Part shown: positions 16,853 to 25,459 of the stretch, one piece after another
How the letters are laid out: each line of letters starts with the position of its first letter
How positions within the stretch are numbered: position 1 is the first letter of the stretch
Assembly: GCF_002949795.1 (NCBI RefSeq)
Contig: NZ_CP026692.1
Coordinates: forward strand, 5,130,545-5,194,544
Source of the DNA: Nostoc sp. 'Lobaria pulmonaria (5183) cyanobiont'
GTDB taxonomy: Bacteria; Cyanobacteriota; Cyanobacteriia; Cyanobacteriales; Nostocaceae
Length of the DNA: 64,000 nucleotides
Direction of reading: 5' to 3'
The notes under the pieces: model-generated
The model's database searches: none
What the model was told of the DNA's origin: nothing
What the model saw: only the letters and a program-made list of their open reading frames with translations
Position numbers and translations under genes: made by a program

Positions 16853-17059
16853 TTAGTGTTGTCTGTGCAGGAAGTTCATACGGTGATACAACAATAAAGC
16901 ATCTTCCAGTTTAGTAATTGCGATCGCCACGCTATCTAATGCAACTCCCTGCAATGGCATTGTTTCGTCTAACAATGCCATTGTTTTGACTGATAATGCG
17001 ATTGTTCCGACTGACAATGCGATTGTTTCGGCTAACAATGGCATTGTTTCGACCTGCAA
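16853..17059 (-). CDS. Possible small heptad-repeat protein read through the 21-bp repeats
   Basis: On the minus strand an open frame of 68 codons runs through all five 21-bp repeats. It encodes heptads such as ETMPLLA, ETIALSV, GTIALSV, KTMALLD and ETMPLQG, then a non-repeated tail ending FLHRQH. A 21-bp period will keep any open frame open, so the frame alone is weak evidence. There is no good ribosome site. It could be a short coiled-coil peptide or just repeat DNA. Confidence 0.25.
   Translation of the reverse strand: MQVETMPLLAETIALSVGTIALSVKTMALLDETMPLQGVALDSVAIAITKLEDALLLYHRMNFLHRQH
16952..17056. repeat. Tandem array of five 21-bp repeats with palindromic cores
   Basis: Units start at 16952, 16973, 16994, 17015 and 17036, with no length variation. 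Each begins with an 11-bp core of the type CAATGCGATTG or CAATGGCATTG, itself nearly palindromic, followed by TTTCG and a variable end. Units differ from one another at a few positions. It lies between the aldo/keto reductase and a small hypothetical gene. Confidence 0.9.
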
Positions 17060-17169
17060 AAATTAACTCACGCTTTTTTTTACCTTGTTCTATCTAAAAA
17101 TCTCACTTTACCGTTAGATTTTTTGTTGTAATGGGCACATTAAAATATACACTATATCAGTATACTTGT

Positions 17170-17544
17170 ATGCCCACCCAAGATAAAACCCGTCGTTTGC
17201 CTTCTCAATCAATTACTCAAGATATAAACTCATTTCACGGCTTGCAAACCATCAGTACATATAATACAAACCGTACTGATGCCTCTGTAGCAAACTTACA
17301 GCAAGCTTATCAAGCTATGTTGGCGCAGCAACAATCCGAAACTGAAAAACTAACTTTATATCGTGCTGCGGCCAATGCTGCGCGATTAGCAGAATGGGAA
17401 TTTCATAATGCTGTATTAGCGATGAAAGAAGTAATCCGCGGACAATATGGTTCAGATAGCGATCAAGCTCAAGCCGTTGGACTGAAGAAAAAATCAGAAC
17501 GCAAGCGTCCCAATCGTAAAAAGTCAGTTGCGATTGCAAGTTAA
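17170..17544 (+). CDS. Hypothetical protein with helical middle and basic tail
   Basis: The 124-residue product from ATG 17170 has a polar N-terminus, a long predicted helix at about residues 40-95 rich in Ala, Gln and Glu (LQQAYQAMLAQQQSETEKL to EFHNAVLAMKEVI), and a strongly basic C-terminal tail (KKKSERKRPNRKK). That tail could bind nucleic acid or an acidic partner, which is inference only. I do not recognise the family. The open frame extends upstream to 17131, but the shorter start gives a more natural N-terminus. It stands alone. Confidence 0.6.
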   Translation: MPTQDKTRRLPSQSITQDINSFHGLQTISTYNTNRTDASVANLQQAYQAMLAQQQSETEKLTLYRAAANAARLAEWEFHNAVLAMKEVIRGQYGSDSDQAQAVGLKKKSERKRPNRKKSVAIAS

Positions 17545-17781
17545 TTAACTGAAGGGCGATCGCTAACTTTTCTCTGGGTGCAATCGCCCATGTCGAAAAA
17601 TTCTAATTTGTTTAAACCGACTTTTGATTACTAGAAAATAATCTTTACTCAAAATTCAATCTATCAAAATAGTGAACTAATTTCATAACTATTGATGCGA
17701 GAACTTCTATCTAGGGATCGATATGGCTAATAAGCTAAATGAAGTAGAAATAATATACTAAATCACATGAGATTGTATTGT

Positions 17782-18228
17782 ATGAAATCCAATTATGTTA
17801 CAAAACAGCTTTCTACCCTAAAACGCTGGATGGCCACAACATTGTTTTGTATGTTAGCGATCGCTTTTGTTTGGCAAGGTGCATTTTTCTCGAACACCTC
17901 AGCAATGGCCAATCCTACTGGAACCTTGATTGCATACGATGATGCAGGCGATAAAGTTCAAGAAAAAACCAGTAAAGATGCTGGACGAGCCAAAAATTTC
18001 ATTGATGATACGGCAGATAAAGTGAAGGATGCTGCCAAAAGCAATGCCAGTAAAGTTGACCAATCAACAGACAACGATAGCCCTATTGGGCGTAAAGCCA
18101 AGAAAGATGCCGCTACAATTCAGAAGAGAGCAAATGAAGACGCATCTCGGACTAAAGAAGCAGTAGACAACACAAAGAATGTTGTTGAACGTACTGTTGA
18201 AAACATTAAGGATGCTTTTGGTAAATAG
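17782..18228 (+). CDS. Exported LEA-like / stress-type hydrophilic protein
   Basis: The 148-residue product has an N-terminal signal or anchor segment (hydrophobic residues about 19-38 ending in an SAMA-NP cleavage-like site), then a low-complexity hydrophilic part rich in Lys, Asp and Ala with repeated 11-residue-like patterns (ADKVKDAAKSNASKVD, EDASRTKEAVDNTKNVVE). This composition is that of LEA-like and CsbD-like proteins linked to desiccation or salt stress. The role is inferred from composition only. ATG 17782 is chosen over 17767, because the first five codons of the longer form add nothing recognisable. A hairpin at 18274-18300 follows the stop. Confidence 0.6.
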   Translation: MKSNYVTKQLSTLKRWMATTLFCMLAIAFVWQGAFFSNTSAMANPTGTLIAYDDAGDKVQEKTSKDAGRAKNFIDDTADKVKDAAKSNASKVDQSTDNDSPIGRKAKKDAATIQKRANEDASRTKEAVDNTKNVVERTVENIKDAFGK

Positions 18229-18273
18229 AGATATAGCAATCTGATTTGATTTGCGAAAATCGAAAGCTTTAAA

Positions 18274-18300
18274 TTTCCGACTTTTTTAATAAGTCGGAAA
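18274..18300 (+). terminator. Terminator-like hairpin after the LEA-like gene
   Basis: A perfect 10-bp stem TTTCCGACTT/AAGTCGGAAA with a 7-base loop lies 46 bases after the stop at 18228. No T run follows it, so it may be an RNA-processing or partial terminator structure. Confidence 0.5.
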
Positions 18301-18986
18301 CATTGTTGTTTACGAGTAATTTCGGAAAGTCTCAGGTTACGTCAATATTATTACAGCAATTTACAGATAGTTAAACATTATGGTAAGGGTAGCACAGCTA
18401 GCTCTGCGTGCCTACAGGGGATTGTAGTTAAAGCCTCGTTTCCTAGTTGGAGACTTTTAACGAGATACAGAAATGATTTACTAAATACATGAAGTTAGAG
18501 CAAGTAATCGAGTAGCTTTAGATACATATTTGTCACAGTTATAAGAAGTAGCGATCGCTGATAAAATTAGCTGCTGTCAACGCAGAAGAGTAGAAACTCT
18601 AGTTAAAAATTTACTAGCAATTATGCTAGATATATAGCTGTAAATTAAAATATTTGATTTTCTTTTTTACTAACTTACAGATAGCAAAATTGAGTCATCT
18701 GCTTAGGGAACTTCCGCAAATTCTTCTTAAAAAACTTGTTTTTCTATACGCATCACAGGCATTTTATAAGTAGCATTACTCACGGAGAAATGTGTTATAA
18801 CTTTAACTGATTGCAATCTTATTTGACGAATTGTTAATGGTTAACAGATTTTTCACCATTATCAATTAAGAAGTTATACTTTCCACTACAACTTAGTAAC
18901 AATGTAAAAGTTTGATTCTGTGGACAACCCGACCGTGGGAAAATCAAAATACCGAGACTGGAAGTTAGAGAGGAAAACCTTATAAT
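18301..18986. other. Intergenic region upstream of dxs
   Basis: Almost 700 bases without a supported gene. Around 18490-18650 are short frames with several stops that might be an old gene relic, but I cannot name it. The dxs promoter must lie in the last part. No riboswitch-like structure was recognised. Confidence 0.5.
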
Positions 18987-20894
18987 ATGCATCTGAGCGA
19001 AATCACCCATCCTAATCAGTTGCACGGTTTATCTGTTCGCCAACTGCAACAGATTGCCCGTCAGATTCGAGATAAGCATCTTCAAACAGTAGCAGTTAAT
19101 GGTGGACACTTGGGGCCAGGGTTGGGTGTTGTCGAATTAACACTAGGACTTTACCAAACACTGGACTTAGATCGGGATAAAGTGATTTGGGATGTAGGAC
19201 ACCAGGCTTATCCCCACAAACTGCTTACAGGACGTTACGATCGCTTCCACACCCTTAGACAAAAAGATGGAATTGCGGGCTATCTCAAACGGGGTGAAAA
19301 CAAGTTTGACCACTTTGGGGCTGGACACGCTTCTACAAGCATTTCAGCAGCATTGGGCATGGCTTTAGCGCGAGACTTGAAAGGAGAAAAATTTAAAGCC
19401 GTTGCTGTGATTGGGGATGGGGCACTAACTGGCGGCATGGCTTTAGAAGCCATCAACCACGCCGGACACATGCCGAAAACCAATCTGTTGGTTGTTCTCA
19501 ATGACAACGATATGTCCATATCTCGCAACGTCGGCGCGATTCCCCGCTATCTCAACAAAATGCGCCTCAGCCAACCGGTGCAATTTATTAAAGATAATCT
19601 TGAGGAACAGTTGAAGCAAATTCCTTTCGTTGGCGAATCCCTATCACCCGAACTCGGACGGATCAAAGAAGGTATGAAGCGTTTGGCTGTTCCAAAGGTA
19701 GGTGCAGTTTTTGAAGAACTCGGCTTTACCTACATTGGGCCAGTGGATGGGCATAATCTTGAAGAACTAATTGCCACCTTCCAACAAGCACATCAAATAC
19801 CAGGCCCAGTTTTGGTACATGTGGCAACAGTAAAAGGCAAAGGTTATGAAATTGCCGAACTAGATCAAGTTGGCTACCACGCCCAAAGCCCTTTCAACGT
19901 CGCAACTGGCAAAGCCATTCCTTCTAATAAACCCAAACCCCCGGCTTATGCCAAAGTCTTTTCTCACACTCTGGTGAAACTTGCCGAACAAAACCCGAAA
20001 ATCATTGGGATTACTGCGGCTATGGCAACGGGGACAGGTTTAGATAAACTTCAAGCAAAACTGCCGAATCAATATGTTGATGTCGGCATTGCGGAACAAC
20101 ACGCAATTACCCTAGCAGCAGGACTTGCAAGCGAAGGGATGCGCCCTGTTGCAGCTATTTATTCCACCTTCTTGCAACGCGCCTACGACCAGATAATTCA
20201 TGATGTCTGCATCCAAAACCTGCCAGTATTCTTCTGCTTGGATCGGGCGGGAATCGTCGGATCTGATGGGCCCACCCACCAAGGTATGTATGATATTGCC
20301 TATCTGCGTTGCATTCCCAACATGGTAATCATGGCCCCCAAAGACGAGGCAGAACTGCAAAGCATGGTAGTAACTGGCGTTAATCATACCAGTGGGCCGA
20401 TCGCAATGCGTTATCCTCGTGGCAATGGCTACGGTGTTCCTTTGATGGAGGAAGGCTGGGAACCTTTGGAAATCGGCAAAGGCGAGATTTTGCGTACAGG
20501 CGATGACGTGTTAATCGTCGCTTATGGCACAATGGTCTATCCAGGAATGCAAGCCGCGGAAATTCTCAGCGAACATGGCATTGAAGCAACTGTAATTAAT
20601 GCGCGTTTCGTTAAGCCTTTGGATACCGAGTTGATTTTGCCTTTAGCAAAGAAAATCGGCCGTGTTATCACCTTAGAAGAAGGTTGTATCATGGGTGGCT
20701 TTGGTTCTGCGATCGCGGAAGCTTTACTAGATGCAGATATTCTCGTTCCTGTCAAGCGATTCGGTGTACCAGATGTATTGGTAGATCATGCTGAACCCAA
20801 TGAATCTAAGACAGAACTCGGTTTAACTAGTCATCAAATAGCAGAGAGAGTGTTGCAAGCTTTCTTTAAACGGCAATTATCTACTGTTGTTTAG
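18987..20894 (+). CDS. dxs: 1-deoxy-D-xylulose-5-phosphate synthase
   Basis: DXS condenses pyruvate with glyceraldehyde 3-phosphate using thiamine diphosphate, the first and flux-controlling step of the MEP isoprenoid pathway that supplies carotenoids, phytol and quinones. The 635-residue length is normal. Visible landmarks are the invariant His in NGGHLGPGLGVVELT (residue about 40), the thiamine-diphosphate motif GDGALTGGMALEAIN with NDNDMSIS (residues about 150-180), the catalytic Glu in VDVGIAEQHAITLAAGLA (about 370), and the DRAGIVGSDGPTHQG loop (about 420). It is monocistronic here. Confidence 0.97.
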   Translation: MHLSEITHPNQLHGLSVRQLQQIARQIRDKHLQTVAVNGGHLGPGLGVVELTLGLYQTLDLDRDKVIWDVGHQAYPHKLLTGRYDRFHTLRQKDGIAGYLKRGENKFDHFGAGHASTSISAALGMALARDLKGEKFKAVAVIGDGALTGGMALEAINHAGHMPKTNLLVVLNDNDMSISRNVGAIPRYLNKMRLSQPVQFIKDNLEEQLKQIPFVGESLSPELGRIKEGMKRLAVPKVGAVFEELGFTYIGPVDGHNLEELIATFQQAHQIPGPVLVHVATVKGKGYEIAELDQVGYHAQSPFNVATGKAIPSNKPKPPAYAKVFSHTLVKLAEQNPKIIGITAAMATGTGLDKLQAKLPNQYVDVGIAEQHAITLAAGLASEGMRPVAAIYSTFLQRAYDQIIHDVCIQNLPVFFCLDRAGIVGSDGPTHQGMYDIAYLRCIPNMVIMAPKDEAELQSMVVTGVNHTSGPIAMRYPRGNGYGVPLMEEGWEPLEIGKGEILRTGDDVLIVAYGTMVYPGMQAAEILSEHGIEATVINARFVKPLDTELILPLAKKIGRVITLEEGCIMGGFGSAIAEALLDADILVPVKRFGVPDVLVDHAEPNESKTELGLTSHQIAERVLQAFFKRQLSTVV

Positions 20895-20915
20895 CTAATT
20901 TTTTGTAGAATGAAT

Positions 20916-20944
20916 CGCCCACACTTGTGACTCAGGTGTGGGCG
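20916..20944 (+). terminator. Hairpin after dxs
   Basis: A stem CGCCCACAC paired with GTGTGGGCG around a ten-base loop lies 22 bases after the dxs stop. It is GC-rich but followed by ATCGCTTATG rather than a clean T run, so it is a possible terminator only. Confidence 0.45.
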
Positions 20945-21075
20945 ATCGCTTATGAAAACGGCAAGTCTAATATCAGTATATTCAAGTTATGCGATCGCCT
21001 ACGGAGCTACAATTCTAGTGTTTCGGGATTAAAGTTTTATTTTATTCTCTAACAGAAAAATATTAACTATTTAAG

Positions 21076-21178
21076 CTATAGCGGTTCCCATTCAGATGCG
21101 GTACAAAATTATATCGTGGGGTGTAGGGGCACGGCAGTGCCGTGCCCCTACACCCCACGCAAACGAGAAGCGCTATAT
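21076..21178. repeat. Palindromic element with perfect 45-bp palindrome
   Basis: Bases 21115-21159 form a perfect palindrome apart from the single central base, made of CGTGGGGTGTAGGGGCACGG and its complement. CTATAGCG at 21076 and CGCTATA at 21171 form an outer inverted pair. A related AGCGCTTCTCGTTT text occurs alone at 23458-23471. It looks like a mobile palindromic repeat of about 100 bp. Confidence 0.8.
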
Positions 21179-21314
21179 TTAAAATTTGTCGCTAAGAGCC
21201 AATCCTACTGTCGCTACAAGCAAGTGATTTTAGTCGATTATCTAAAATCATCAAGTGTTATCTGAGTAGTAGCAATTTAAGTCTGATTGCCTAGTAACGC
21301 TTCGCTGCAATTCT

Positions 21315-21351
21315 AAATTCCAAATGCTCATATCATAAGCATTTGGAATTT
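21315..21351. repeat. Perfect 14-bp inverted repeat (AAATTCCAAATGCT)
   Basis: Arms at 21315-21328 and 21338-21351 pair perfectly around a nine-base loop. It lies directly upstream of the mtnA fragment and may mark a boundary of the duplication. Confidence 0.65.
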
Positions 21352-21408
21352 TGCAGATTGCTTAAGAGTAGGGTATGGTTGCTCGATTTACGCCGTGCTG
21401 CACTTTCT

Positions 21409-21602
21409 TCAAATCAGGTTTATCCCGTTATTTGGCACAATAACTCAATGTTACTAATTGACCAAACACGCTTACCTAACGAATATACATTTGTGGAAAT
21501 TCACCGCAGTCAAGATATGGCGCGGGCGATTAAAACCATGATTGTGCGAGGTACGCCTGTAATTAATGTAGCTGCGGCTTATGCAATGCTATATAAGGCT
21601 TT
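21409..21602 (+). pseudogene. Truncated duplicate of the 5' end of mtnA
   Basis: This segment repeats the first 60 or so codons of mtnA (start of the intact gene, 21818-22000) at clearly high nucleotide identity. Its reading includes NQVYPVIWHNNS, LPNEYTFVEIHRS and ARAIKTMIVRGTP. It lacks the ATG of the intact copy and loses similarity after AAAYAML. It also carries changes in conserved positions (APAIGVAAAYGM has become TPVINVAAAYAM). It is a decayed partial copy, about 400 bases upstream of the intact gene. An open frame of 108 codons (21343-21669) runs through it but is not a credible protein. Confidence 0.9.
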
Positions 21603-21803
21603 TGTGTACTTCATACGAGTGAAAAACGCTATATTATTAGGGGTAAACGTAAAAAGGTCAGCACGATAAAACTGATGTAGGTTTAGTTTTGTAAAAACTG
21701 TGAAATCACTGATTTATCAACTGTTCGCTGATTTTACATTTCGTCAGAGCGCTTGATTTTTTTAACGCAGACTTACTTCCAATTTAAATTAGTAATAATT
21801 TTG

Positions 21804-22883
21804 ATGACAAATTTTCCAAACCAGGTTTATCCCGTTATTTGGCACAACGACTCGGTGTCATTAATTGACCAAACCTGTTTACCTAACGAGTATGCATTTG
21901 TGGAAATTCACCGCAGCGAAGATATGGCGCGGGCGATTAAAACCATGATTGTCCGAGGTGCGCCTGCAATTGGTGTGGCTGCGGCTTATGGAATGTTTCT
22001 TGGCGCAAGGGAAATTGAAACAAGCGATCGCCACGAATTTTTGCAAAACTTAGATAAAGTAGCCCAGTTGTTGCGTTCTACTCGTCCAACGGCGGTGAAT
22101 TTATTTTGGGCAATCAGCCGGATGATGAAAACTGCCTACGAAACTCTGGGAACAGTAGAAGACATCAAGCAAATCCTTTTCCAAACAGCCCAAGCAATCA
22201 ACATAGAAGATTTACAAACCTGTCAAGCGATCGGCGACAATGGTTTGGCAGTTTTGCCCAATACTCCACAAAAGCTGAGGCTACTTACTCACTGCAACGC
22301 TGGGGCATTAGCTACTGCTGGTTATGGCACTGCTTTAGGTGTGGTGCGTTCTGCTTGGAGGGAAGGACGTTTAGAACGTTTATTTGCCGATGAAACCCGT
22401 CCTCGCTTACAAGGCGCAAAACTCACCACTTGGGAATGTGTGCAAGAAGGGATTCCAGTGACATTAATTACTGATAATATGGCAGCCCATTGCATGAAAC
22501 AGGGTTTGATTCATGCTGTAGTTGTGGGTGCTGATCGCATTGCTGCCAATGGCGACACTGCTAACAAAATTGGTACATATAGTGTTGCGATCGCTGCTAT
22601 TGCCCATAATATACCCTTCTTTGTCGCTGCACCCCTTTCCACCGTTGATTTTGAATTAGCCGATGGCAGCCAAATTCCCATTGAGGAACGCGATCCAACA
22701 GAAATATATCAAGTTGGCGATACTATTCTCACACCTGAGGGTGTAGATTTTTACAATCCAGCTTTTGATGTGACTCCGGCTGAGTTGATTACAGCCATCA
22801 TTACAGAGAATGGAGCGATCGCACCTCACGAATTAGCAAAATCACAGTTAAAGCAATTACCGATTGGGTTAAATCCGAATTAA
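21804..22883 (+). CDS. mtnA: S-methyl-5-thioribose-1-phosphate isomerase
   Basis: MtnA converts methylthioribose 1-phosphate to methylthioribulose 1-phosphate in the methionine salvage pathway. The 359-residue product has the family signatures: MIVRGAPAIGVAAAYG near residue 52, CNAGALATAGYGTALGV near 165 (catalytic Cys), and the TLITDNMAAHCM and VVVGADRIAANGDTANKIGTY segments near 225-260 (catalytic Asp). ATG 21804 fits the family N-terminus; a longer open frame from 21753 is not needed. The gene also resembles eIF2B alpha-type proteins, but the motifs are those of true MtnA. Other salvage genes are not in this window. Confidence 0.95.
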   Translation: MTNFPNQVYPVIWHNDSVSLIDQTCLPNEYAFVEIHRSEDMARAIKTMIVRGAPAIGVAAAYGMFLGAREIETSDRHEFLQNLDKVAQLLRSTRPTAVNLFWAISRMMKTAYETLGTVEDIKQILFQTAQAINIEDLQTCQAIGDNGLAVLPNTPQKLRLLTHCNAGALATAGYGTALGVVRSAWREGRLERLFADETRPRLQGAKLTTWECVQEGIPVTLITDNMAAHCMKQGLIHAVVVGADRIAANGDTANKIGTYSVAIAAIAHNIPFFVAAPLSTVDFELADGSQIPIEERDPTEIYQVGDTILTPEGVDFYNPAFDVTPAELITAIITENGAIAPHELAKSQLKQLPIGLNPN

Positions 22884-22964
22884 TGGAGAACTTGCGCCGA
22901 GTTCTCGATAACTCTACCGATCGCTCTAAATCCGAATAACGGAAACTTTATAGAGGATTGCCCC

Positions 22965-23010
22965 AAAAAAATCTCCGACTTTTTAGAAAAGCCGGGGACT
23001 TTGTTTTTTG
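22965..23010 (+). terminator. Terminator-like hairpin after mtnA
   Basis: TCTCCGACTTTTT pairs, with one mismatch and a G-T pair, with AAAGCCGGGGA and is followed by a TTTGTTTTTT run. It lies about 85 bases after the stop and reads rightward. Confidence 0.55.
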
Positions 23011-23091
23011 ACTACTTTAAAATCTGACGGATCAAAATTTATCAGCAATTTTTTCAATAATTTTATCTAAACTTCATATTTGGACTAAATT

Positions 23092-23350
23092 CAATAAGCA
23101 AAATCCGCAATTACTTTCTCAAAATAAGCTTTGACTTTCTCAAACCCCAGTTTGCTTTCTCATTTTGGTGTTTTCCGCAAGTAAAATAAGCTTTGACTTA
23201 TTCAAAACAAGCTTTTGCTTTCTCATTTTGGTGTTTTCCGCAAGTAAAATAAGCTTTTGCTTTCTCAAAATGCCATTTGACTTACTCAAACCCCAGTTCG
23301 CTTTCTGATTTTGGTGTTTTTTGCAAATAAAATGCCATTTCGCTTTTTTA
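23092..23350. repeat. Degenerate tandem array with 21-bp periodicity
   Basis: Units of the type AAATAAGCTTTGACTTTCTCA and CCCAGTTTGCTTTCTCATTTT alternate. The landmark ATTTTGGTGTTTT recurs at about 23162, 23225 and 23308, that is at spacings of 63 and 84 (three and four times 21). Minus-strand reading gives degenerate heptads (EKAKAYF, HQNEKAK) interrupted by stops. It is non-coding now. Confidence 0.8.
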
Positions 23351-23680
23351 AAATGGTTGATTTAGTAAAAATACTGACCTGGCGAATAAAAATCGTCAGG
23401 GCTTTCTCAAAATTATTTGGTCATTCGATTAAAAACCCTAGACAAGGAACAAATATAGCGCTTCTCGTTTTCATCGATAAAATCAAGCTTTTAGAGTGCT
23501 TGTCTAAAGGGGCGTAGACCTTGAGTTTCTATATTAGCAGGTGATTTTCCAAAACCTTTAGCCATCAAAATAATCTCGTATTTGTACCTTTATACCAATA
23601 CCTTAGCCAATTTACGAGTATTGCCATAGAGCAAATTTAGAAACCTCTCCCTGTCTTGAACTAAAATTCAAGTCTCTTCC

Positions 23681-23699
23681 TCTCCGACTCGGAGAGGGA
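23681..23699 (-). terminator. Possible icd terminator palindrome
   Basis: A perfect 9-bp stem (CCTCTCCGA/CTCGGAGAGG type) lies 63 bases past the icd stop on the minus strand, inside a wider pairing of AAACCTCTCCCTGTC and GACAGGTTTT. It may equally be a dispersed palindromic repeat. Confidence 0.4.
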
Positions 23700-23761
23700 C
23701 AGGTTTTGTGTAATAAAACCAGGCAGAGGTCTTTTTATTCAACTAATTAACCCTAGTAAAC

Positions 23762-25183
23762 TTAACCAAAATGCTGAATAATTGCCTCGGCAAATTCAGA
23801 ACATTTTAAGGGTTCAACTGGCGGTTCTAACAACCGGGCTAAATCGTAGGTGACTTGACTACTGGCGATCGCATCGCTTAAACCTTTCTTAACTAGGTCT
23901 GCGGCTTCTTGCCAACCCATAAATTCCAGCATCATCACACCAGACAAAATCACTGAACCCGGATTAATTCGATCTAAGCCAGCGTGTTTAGGTGCAGTAC
24001 CGTGGGTAGCTTCAAATATGGCACTAGAATCACCAATATTAGCCCCTGGCCCCATTCCCAATCCCCCAACAATGGCGGCGGCGGCATCAGACAAGTAATC
24101 GCCGTTCAAGTTCATCGTCGCCAAAATCGAATACTCATCCGGTCTAGTTTGGATTTGTTGAAAAATACTGTCAGCAATCCGGTCATTCACCAAAATTTTA
24201 TCTTTCCATTTGCCATCGCCGTGGGTTGCCCAAATTGAGTTAAGAACAGTTTCAACTTCCTTGACAATTTGCGCTTTTTTCTCTTCAGTGAGAGCATCAA
24301 ACCCAGGATCAATCTCGCGGGCGTTTTCTTCTAAGGAAATATTGGGATTTTTTTCCTTGTTACTCAAAATCCAAGATTCTCGTTCAGTGACAGTTTCTTG
24401 GCGAAATTCGCTGGTTGCTAGTTCATAACCCCAGTCGCGGAAAGCGCCTTCTGTGTACTTCATAATGTTGCCCTTATGCACCAAAGTCACTTGTTGCTTA
24501 TGTTTGGGCAAGAGCAAAGCGTGTTTAATGGCACGTCTGACTAGACGCTGGGAACCAGTTTTGCTGATGGGTTTGATGCCAATACCAGAATCAAGAGGAA
24601 TGCGTTTTTTCCCATGTTCTGGGGTGGCGGGGATCAGTTCTTCGTTGAGAATTTTAATTAAGCGATCGCCGATTTCGCTACCTTGTCGCCACTCAATGCC
24701 TAAATAAATATCTTCTGTATTCTCCCGATAAACAATTACATCCAGCTTTTCGGGATTTTTGTGGGGTGAAGGCGTACCTGCATAGTAGCGGCAAGGACGT
24801 ACACAGGCATACAAGTCAAAAATTTGCCGCAGCGCCACATTTAAAGAACGAATTCCCCCCCCAATGGGAGTAGTCAAAGGCCCTTTAATAGCTACACCAT
24901 ATTCTTCAATTGCCGTGAGAGTGTCCTGAGGTAAATATTGATAAGTACCGTATAAATCGCAGGCTTCGTCCCCAGCGTAAACCTTGAACCAACTAATTTG
25001 ACGCTGACCCTTGTATGCTTTGGCTACCGCAGCATCTAGCACTTTTTGGGTAGCAGGCCAGATGTCTATACCTGTGCCGTCGCCCCGAATAAAGGGGATA
25101 ATTGGATTGTCCGGTACGATTGGTTCACCATTTTTGAAGGTGATTTTTGCTCCGGTTGCGGGGGGGGTAATCTTTTCATACAT
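23762..25183 (-). CDS. icd: Isocitrate dehydrogenase, NADP-dependent
   Basis: ICDH decarboxylates isocitrate to 2-oxoglutarate, which in cyanobacteria is the carbon skeleton for ammonium assimilation and the nitrogen-status signal. The 473-residue product has the family blocks: PFIRGDGTGIDIWPATQKVLD at residues 28-48, the phosphate-binding region GPLTTPIGGGIRSLNVALRQ near 100-120, YRENTEDIYLGIEW near 150, the RRAIKHALL block near 215, the NLNGDYLSDAAAAIVGGLGM metal and substrate region near 330, and FEATHGTAPKHAG near 365. The protein is longer than the E. coli enzyme by an inserted acidic region near residues 260-300, which is usual in cyanobacteria. ATG at 25183. Confidence 0.97.
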   Translation of the reverse strand: MYEKITPPATGAKITFKNGEPIVPDNPIIPFIRGDGTGIDIWPATQKVLDAAVAKAYKGQRQISWFKVYAGDEACDLYGTYQYLPQDTLTAIEEYGVAIKGPLTTPIGGGIRSLNVALRQIFDLYACVRPCRYYAGTPSPHKNPEKLDVIVYRENTEDIYLGIEWRQGSEIGDRLIKILNEELIPATPEHGKKRIPLDSGIGIKPISKTGSQRLVRRAIKHALLLPKHKQQVTLVHKGNIMKYTEGAFRDWGYELATSEFRQETVTERESWILSNKEKNPNISLEENAREIDPGFDALTEEKKAQIVKEVETVLNSIWATHGDGKWKDKILVNDRIADSIFQQIQTRPDEYSILATMNLNGDYLSDAAAAIVGGLGMGPGANIGDSSAIFEATHGTAPKHAGLDRINPGSVILSGVMMLEFMGWQEAADLVKKGLSDAIASSQVTYDLARLLEPPVEPLKCSEFAEAIIQHFG

Positions 25184-25459
25184 CGTTCACACACTCCTAA
25201 TCGATACGCTGCTAGTTAAAAAAACCTTATGTGGCAGGCTTGTATATTTTGCTGTGTCTTTTGTTCACCAAGCCATAAGGCACAGATTTTCCCCCTATTC
25301 CCCTTGTACATTATTTGGGAATTATAATGTGGGATTTCAGTGAAGCGATCGCAATTTTGTACGATCAAAAATAGTAAACTACTTTTCGCTATCAGTGCTT
25401 CGCCTTAAAGAAGCCTAATAGCTTACCACTTTTTCACTGACCGCTAAAACGAGAATGGC

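Larger units (their letters stand above)
20945..21408. other. Intergenic region with two palindromic elements
   Basis: No gene was found between the dxs hairpin and the mtnA relic. The region contains the 45-bp palindrome at 21115-21159 inside a larger inverted pair (21076-21178) and the hairpin at 21315-21351. The rest is AT-rich. Confidence 0.6.
23011..23761. other. Intergenic region between mtnA and icd
   Basis: No gene supported. Most of the first half is the repeat array at 23092-23350. The second half has a short AGCGCTTCTCGTTT copy at 23458 and, close to icd, a small palindrome CCTCTCCGACTCGGAGAGG at about 23681-23699 that could serve as an icd terminator on the minus strand. Confidence 0.55.

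Noticed and set aside
16952..17056. CRISPR array candidate
   Set aside because: Units of 21 bp are contiguous without spacers, and no cas gene is in the window.
18370..18480. Possible small RNA or leader motif upstream of dxs
   Set aside because: There is some pairing (AGTTAAAGCCTC with AGACTTTTAACGAG), but no known RNA family or promoter could be tied to it.
18490..18650. Possible decayed gene
   Set aside because: Short frames with many stops; no protein family could be recognised.
23092..23350. CRISPR or coding gene candidate
   Set aside because: Degenerate contiguous repeats without unique spacers; minus-strand reading has stops.
23311..23517. Small plus-strand frame of 68 codons
   Set aside because: It begins inside the repeat array, has no ribosome site and no family resemblance.
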